From positions 1 through 8,740 of the forward strand of contig CALHKE010000007.1 of the NCBI GenBank assembly GCA_938033695.1: a DNA stretch of 8,740 nucleotides, given 5' to 3'. Shown in pieces: positions 5,460-8,740 of this stretch; position 1 is the first letter of the stretch; each line of letters begins with the position of its first letter. A model generated the notes under the pieces. That model was given only the letters and a program-made list of their open reading frames with translations, had not been told where the DNA came from and ran no database searches. The translations under genes and the position numbers were made by a program. The DNA is from an uncultured Candidatus Saccharibacteria bacterium (GTDB lineage: Bacteria > Patescibacteriota > Saccharimonadia > Saccharimonadales > Saccharimonadaceae).

Positions 5460-6995
5460 ATGGACTTTGATAAAGAAAAGCGAAATCAATTAATTCGTGT
5501 AGTTATAGTAGATGTAATTTCATTTATTGCCGTGATTTTCATGGTGTTTGTTTTAGTGGCAGTAGTGAAGGGCTGGCGCCTGAATCGAAAATTAGAATTC
5601 GAACAATATGGTATGGTGCAGGCGGAATCTTTGCCGACTGGCGCAAAAGTAATTGCGGATGGGCGAGAAATTGCAGAGACGAATATTTCGAAGCTACTTT
5701 CGGCTGGCGAGCATGAAATTGTCTTGAAAAAAGATGGCTATGATACCTGGAGTAAGAAAATTTCGATTACTTCTGGCAAGCTTTTGCGTTTGAAATATCC
5801 ACGTTTGTTCAAGCAATCGCGTGAGACGGAAGTTCTGGCGACGGAAAAAGATTTGAGCTTTTTTGAAACGGCGACGAATCACCGAGCGATTTTGTATGGC
5901 TTGAAAGAATCGCCAAAATTTAAGTATGTGACGAATTTGGAGGGTGATATTGCGACCTCGGAATTTGACATAACGAGCGTTTCGAGTTTTGTGACGAACG
6001 GAAAATTCACAGGTAGTTTGAAGAAGATTATTTGGAATGAAAATAGTGAAAAAGCGGTAGTGAACTTAGTTTCGGGCGAGGCTTCAGAGTGGTTATTGTT
6101 GAATTTTAAGGAAGCCACGAAGAGTGTGAATCTAACTAAGACGATTAGTAGTTTTGTCGATAAAGATATCGAGAAATTGGTGCAAGAAAAGAAGTTGGAA
6201 GCTAAAGAAGCGGAGGATTTTACTAAGACCGAGAAGGCGAAAAATAGTTACGTAATTTCAGAAGTACAGATCTCGGATGGCCAGGCGACACGCTTGATGA
6301 TGCTAATCGACGGAAAGATTCGAGAAGTAAACTTGAATGATAAAATTATTTATGAAACGATGGTATCGGATGTGGCGAGGTTTTCGATGTACGGTTCGGA
6401 ACTGGCTTTTGTGAAGAAGCTGAATGCGGAGAAAAAATTCGTAATTGGGATTTTTAAATTGAAAGATACGGGAGAAATTAAGATCGATGAAGTCGATGAG
6501 GCTGTGGGGCTAAATCGGATTTTTGTTAATCTAACCGAATTTTATGGTGAAAAATATCTCAATACGGTAATCGGGCAAAATTTGCGTGTTTATAATACAG
6601 ATGATTACCCAAATCATGATAGTGAAAATACTAACTTGAATTTGGCTTTGGAAAAAACTTTGGAGGCGGCGCCGTCAGAATTTTATACTTCCGCGAATGG
6701 TGAGTTCTTTATGGGAGTGAGCGGCAATAAAGTGATGCTGGTGAATTTGGAATTGATGGAGCTTTTGCAATTTGAACATAACAATAATACGATCAGGCAA
6801 TTGGATTATTATTTGATGTTCGATGTGGTGGATGGTAAGATGCAGGTTTATGATTTTGATCATGATAATCAGCGCACGATTTTGGAAAATGTGGCGAATG
6901 GCTTCGATGCGGTGATTAATCATAATAACCGTTACCTCTACTATGTGGGGACGAGTGATAATGGCTTGCAAATTAAGCGCGATAAATTATTCTAA
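5460..6995 (+). CDS. Membrane-anchored PEGA-domain protein
   Basis: A 511-residue protein. The short basic N-terminus (MDFDKEKRNQLIR) precedes one hydrophobic segment (about 13-36), a signal anchor placing the rest outside the cell. Residues 53-113 form a PEGA domain: a S-x-PTGAKVIADGREI strand, then ISKLLSAGEHEIVLKKDGYDTW and a following KKISITSGK strand. PEGA domains are surface-associated beta modules thought to bind envelope components. The remaining ~390 residues have alternating hydrophobic strands and short loops with no motif I can name. A beta-propeller-like fold is possible, as in related CPR proteins, but inferred. I chose the ATG at 5460 from the extended -10 box 9 nt upstream. 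An alternative ATG at 5439 has AGAGG only 3 nt away and would add seven residues. The gene is divergent from the DUF4367-like gene and convergent with the sortase gene. Confidence 0.88.
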   Translation: MDFDKEKRNQLIRVVIVDVISFIAVIFMVFVLVAVVKGWRLNRKLEFEQYGMVQAESLPTGAKVIADGREIAETNISKLLSAGEHEIVLKKDGYDTWSKKISITSGKLLRLKYPRLFKQSRETEVLATEKDLSFFETATNHRAILYGLKESPKFKYVTNLEGDIATSEFDITSVSSFVTNGKFTGSLKKIIWNENSEKAVVNLVSGEASEWLLLNFKEATKSVNLTKTISSFVDKDIEKLVQEKKLEAKEAEDFTKTEKAKNSYVISEVQISDGQATRLMMLIDGKIREVNLNDKIIYETMVSDVARFSMYGSELAFVKKLNAEKKFVIGIFKLKDTGEIKIDEVDEAVGLNRIFVNLTEFYGEKYLNTVIGQNLRVYNTDDYPNHDSENTNLNLALEKTLEAAPSEFYTSANGEFFMGVSGNKVMLVNLELMELLQFEHNNNTIRQLDYYLMFDVVDGKMQVYDFDHDNQRTILENVANGFDAVINHNNRYLYYVGTSDNGLQIKRDKLF

Positions 6996-7004
6996 GATTA
7001 AACA

Positions 7005-7031
7005 AAAATAGACCCGTGGTGGGTCTATTTT
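7005..7031. terminator. Bidirectional terminator between PEGA and sortase genes
   Basis: A perfect 11-bp stem, AAAATAGACCC (7005-7015) with GGGTCTATTTT (7021-7031), and a 5-nt loop. The A and T runs at its two ends give a U tail in either direction. It lies 9 nt past the PEGA gene stop and 13 nt past the sortase gene stop, so one hairpin can serve both convergent genes. Confidence 0.92.
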
Positions 7032-7044
7032 CCTTGGTTGGTTT

Positions 7045-8740
7045 TTAGTGATTGTTGGTGAGGAAACCCCAGATTTTTTGAAAGAATGGCTTTTCGTTGG
7101 CTGGCAATTCGGAAGAAGTATTATTCCCCGGTAAAGCAGTGGTAGAATCAGTGTTAGTCGGAGTAGAAACGGCTTTTTCTTCGTAGGTCGGACTGACCTG
7201 TTCGGCGGTCACTAGTAAACGGTAACGGTCGGATCCGAGTGGCGTACAGGTGATGAGGGTGAGAATCGGTTTACTAGTCGGGTAAACTAATGCGGCCACA
7301 TCAGTTGGTTCAACGGTTTGTTTCTTCGTCACTTTATAAGTGTAACGAACCGAATTGTAATTGACGTAGATTAAATCATTATCCTGCAGACGCTCGAGGC
7401 CGGAGAAGATAAATTTATATTGGTTATTGCTATAAATATCACCGGCGGAGTGGCCGGAAATTACGAGGTTTCCGATTTGACCTGGCAGTGCATCGGCGCC
7501 GGGAATTTTAAATTGAGCTACACCATGATTCATTGCGTTATCAATAGTGGCAGTGTCATTAGCGATATTAAAGTGCGCTGGAACATCGACATTGAGTTTC
7601 GGAATAATGAGTTTTGGCTCGGCGGTCGGGGCAGTAGTAATAGTCGGATCAATGGCGGTGATTTCGGTGTCATTAGAATTTCCGGGAGCGATATAGGCCA
7701 TAATCGGAGCGAAGATTAGGCGGTTATATTGCAAGAACAGGATGAAAAGGACGGTGAAAACTCCGGCGAAAATCGGGATGAATTTGCGATGTTTTTTAGA
7801 GAGCTGGAAGCTGCTGCTGGCTTTTTTCTGAATGCGTTCTTTTAAGGTAGCTTCGATGGTTTTAACATGAATTGATTCGAGCGAAGGAGGAGTTTCGGCG
7901 GATTTAGCTTGGGAGGTTTCTGAATTTTGTTCTGTGGTCTCGAGGCTTTTAGGTTTTGGGTTTTTGAGATTTTCGATTAGACGCTTTTGACTATCGAGAG
8001 CTAGTTGGCCGATTTGGTTGCGTTTTTCGTATTGATTGTTTAGTTCGGTTTTTTCGGTTTCAACGTAGGACTTGGCGGCTTTGGCATAATATTCGCTGTA
8101 ATATTTTTGATAATAATTTTGCCAGGCACTGTGGTAATTTTGCCAATCCACTTTCTGATTCATATTAACCGGGGCTTGCTTGAGTGAACCGATTTCGCCC
8201 CCGGTAGGTTGGGTTTGATAATTGTATTGTGGGTTATTTTGCGCGTTGTATTGCGTATTGGGTTGTACGGCGTAAGTTTGATGGGCGGCCGCATGGTTCC
8301 CAGTGGTACCGCCTAAATTGGTTGATGTTTGACTACTAAAATTTTGACTAATTGAACTTTGGTTTTGATAAGGATTGTAACGGTTGGTGCCAGTTTGAAT
8401 TTGATAAGTGCGGCGAAAAGGATTGCCCGTGGTAGGAGATTTTTGGGCGGCAAAATTTTGATAAACTGGACGGTCGGTGGATGGTGACTGGCTGGATGCA
8501 GCGGATGAGGATTGATTATATGTGGCGCCAGTGGAAGTTTGTGGATTTGAGACCCCAGTAGATGGATGTTTGAAAGAATTTTTGGCGTAAGTTTCGGTAG
8601 TTTGTGTGAGATCTTTTAGTTTTTTCTGTGCCTTAGAAATTAAATTAAATAAAGAATTTTTTGGTGACTTAGTTGTGGCTGAGTTGGTGGTGGTGGAAGC
8701 GGAATTTGCCAAATTTTGATTACTAAGATTTTGATTATAT
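7045..8740 (-). CDS. Sortase with long cytoplasmic N-terminal tail, 5'-partial
   Basis: A membrane-bound cysteine transpeptidase that cleaves a sorting motif and joins proteins to the envelope or to each other. The frame is open to the right edge (reading YNQNLSNQNL before a TTG at 8712 with no ribosome binding site), so the start is probably outside. Numbered from that TTG: 1-310 is hydrophilic, rich in Gln, Asn, Ser and Thr; 311-329 is a membrane segment preceded by KKHRK, so the catalytic domain faces outward. The sortase domain spans about 366-510: LIIPKLNVDVP, His421 in ISGHSAG, Cys489 in TLITCTP, and Arg498 in YRLLV. All three catalytic residues are present. TLITCTP...RLLV recalls class C sortases, but the C-terminal membrane anchor of that class is missing; class D/E is also possible. 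A Thr/Ser-rich linker and FFQKIWGFL end the protein. No substrate with LPXTG is encoded here. Confidence 0.93.
   Translation of the reverse strand, partial: YNQNLSNQNLANSASTTTNSATTKSPKNSLFNLISKAQKKLKDLTQTTETYAKNSFKHPSTGVSNPQTSTGATYNQSSSAASSQSPSTDRPVYQNFAAQKSPTTGNPFRRTYQIQTGTNRYNPYQNQSSISQNFSSQTSTNLGGTTGNHAAAHQTYAVQPNTQYNAQNNPQYNYQTQPTGGEIGSLKQAPVNMNQKVDWQNYHSAWQNYYQKYYSEYYAKAAKSYVETEKTELNNQYEKRNQIGQLALDSQKRLIENLKNPKPKSLETTEQNSETSQAKSAETPPSLESIHVKTIEATLKERIQKKASSSFQLSKKHRKFIPIFAGVFTVLFILFLQYNRLIFAPIMAYIAPGNSNDTEITAIDPTITTAPTAEPKLIIPKLNVDVPAHFNIANDTATIDNAMNHGVAQFKIPGADALPGQIGNLVISGHSAGDIYSNNQYKFIFSGLERLQDNDLIYVNYNSVRYTYKVTKKQTVEPTDVAALVYPTSKPILTLITCTPLGSDRYRLLVTAEQVSPTYEEKAVSTPTNTDSTTALPGNNTSSELPANEKPFFQKIWGFLTNNH
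8062..8145 (-). other. Tyr/Trp-rich helical segment in the sortase tail
   Basis: Residues 190-217 of the sortase reading frame (numbered from the TTG at 8712) contain W190, Y193, W197, Y200, Y201, Y204, Y205, Y208, Y209 and Y216, ten aromatics in 28 residues. The 3-4-3-4-4 spacing puts them on one face of a helix, like the core positions of a coiled coil. It lies between the low-complexity region and a charged KTELNNQYEKRNQ stretch, on the cytoplasmic side of the membrane. Confidence 0.7.

Noticed and set aside
7045..8740. BspA-like protein as substrate of the nearby sortase
   Set aside because: The BspA-like C-terminus lacks LPXTG, a hydrophobic segment and a basic tail, so the two genes are not linked by sequence evidence.
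1..8740. UGA recoded as glycine (Gracilibacteria/SR1 code)
   Set aside because: All long genes are open under the standard code; a genome using UGA for glycine would show many in-frame UGA codons. None of the seen stops is UGA, but with so few genes this means little.

Overview
The window looks like chromosome from a Candidate Phyla Radiation bacterium, most probably Candidatus Saccharibacteria (TM7) or a close relative. This is inferred from the kinds of proteins present and was not tested by a search. The pointers are a BspA-type 26-residue leucine-rich-repeat surface protein, a membrane-anchored PEGA-domain protein, a sortase with a very long Q/N/S/T-rich cytoplasmic tail, a membrane protein with a C-terminal DUF4367-like domain, and compact intergenic regions. 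The long reading frames hold no in-frame UGA, so the standard bacterial code fits. The UGA=Gly code of Gracilibacteria/SR1 does not.

Layout. 1-1278 (+) is the 3' part of a secreted BspA-like protein whose start lies left of the window. It converges, with only 12 nt between stop codons, on a Nudix hydrolase gene (1291-1776, -). Further right, all on the minus strand, are a tRNA-Glu(CUC) gene (1823-1899) with its own promoter and terminator, a very acidic 107-residue protein (2012-2335), glutamyl-tRNA synthetase gltX (2482-3993), and a membrane protein with a Pro/Ala/Ser-rich cytoplasmic tail and an extracellular DUF4367-like domain (4099-5355). That gene is divergent from a PEGA-domain membrane protein (5460-6995, +). 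The PEGA gene converges, across a perfect bidirectional terminator, on a sortase gene (7045-8740, -) whose start lies right of the window.

How it works together. The genes look like single transcription units: most have a recognisable promoter and/or hairpin terminator. The clear functional link is gltX with tRNA-Glu(CUC), an enzyme and one of its substrates. The other theme is the cell envelope: BspA-like adhesin, sortase, PEGA protein and DUF4367-like protein. The BspA-like protein has no C-terminal sorting signal, so it is not an obvious substrate of the neighbouring sortase.

The most notable signals are three. Two genes start exactly 9 nt after an extended -10 box and a third starts 6 nt after a TATAAT, suggesting leaderless or nearly leaderless mRNAs next to genes with good Shine-Dalgarno sites. 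The sortase tail carries a Tyr/Trp-rich segment with coiled-coil-like spacing. A strongly C-rich, G-poor transcript stretch with a 16-bp repeat follows the acidic gene. I found no CRISPR array, transposon, phage, toxin-antitoxin or defence system.
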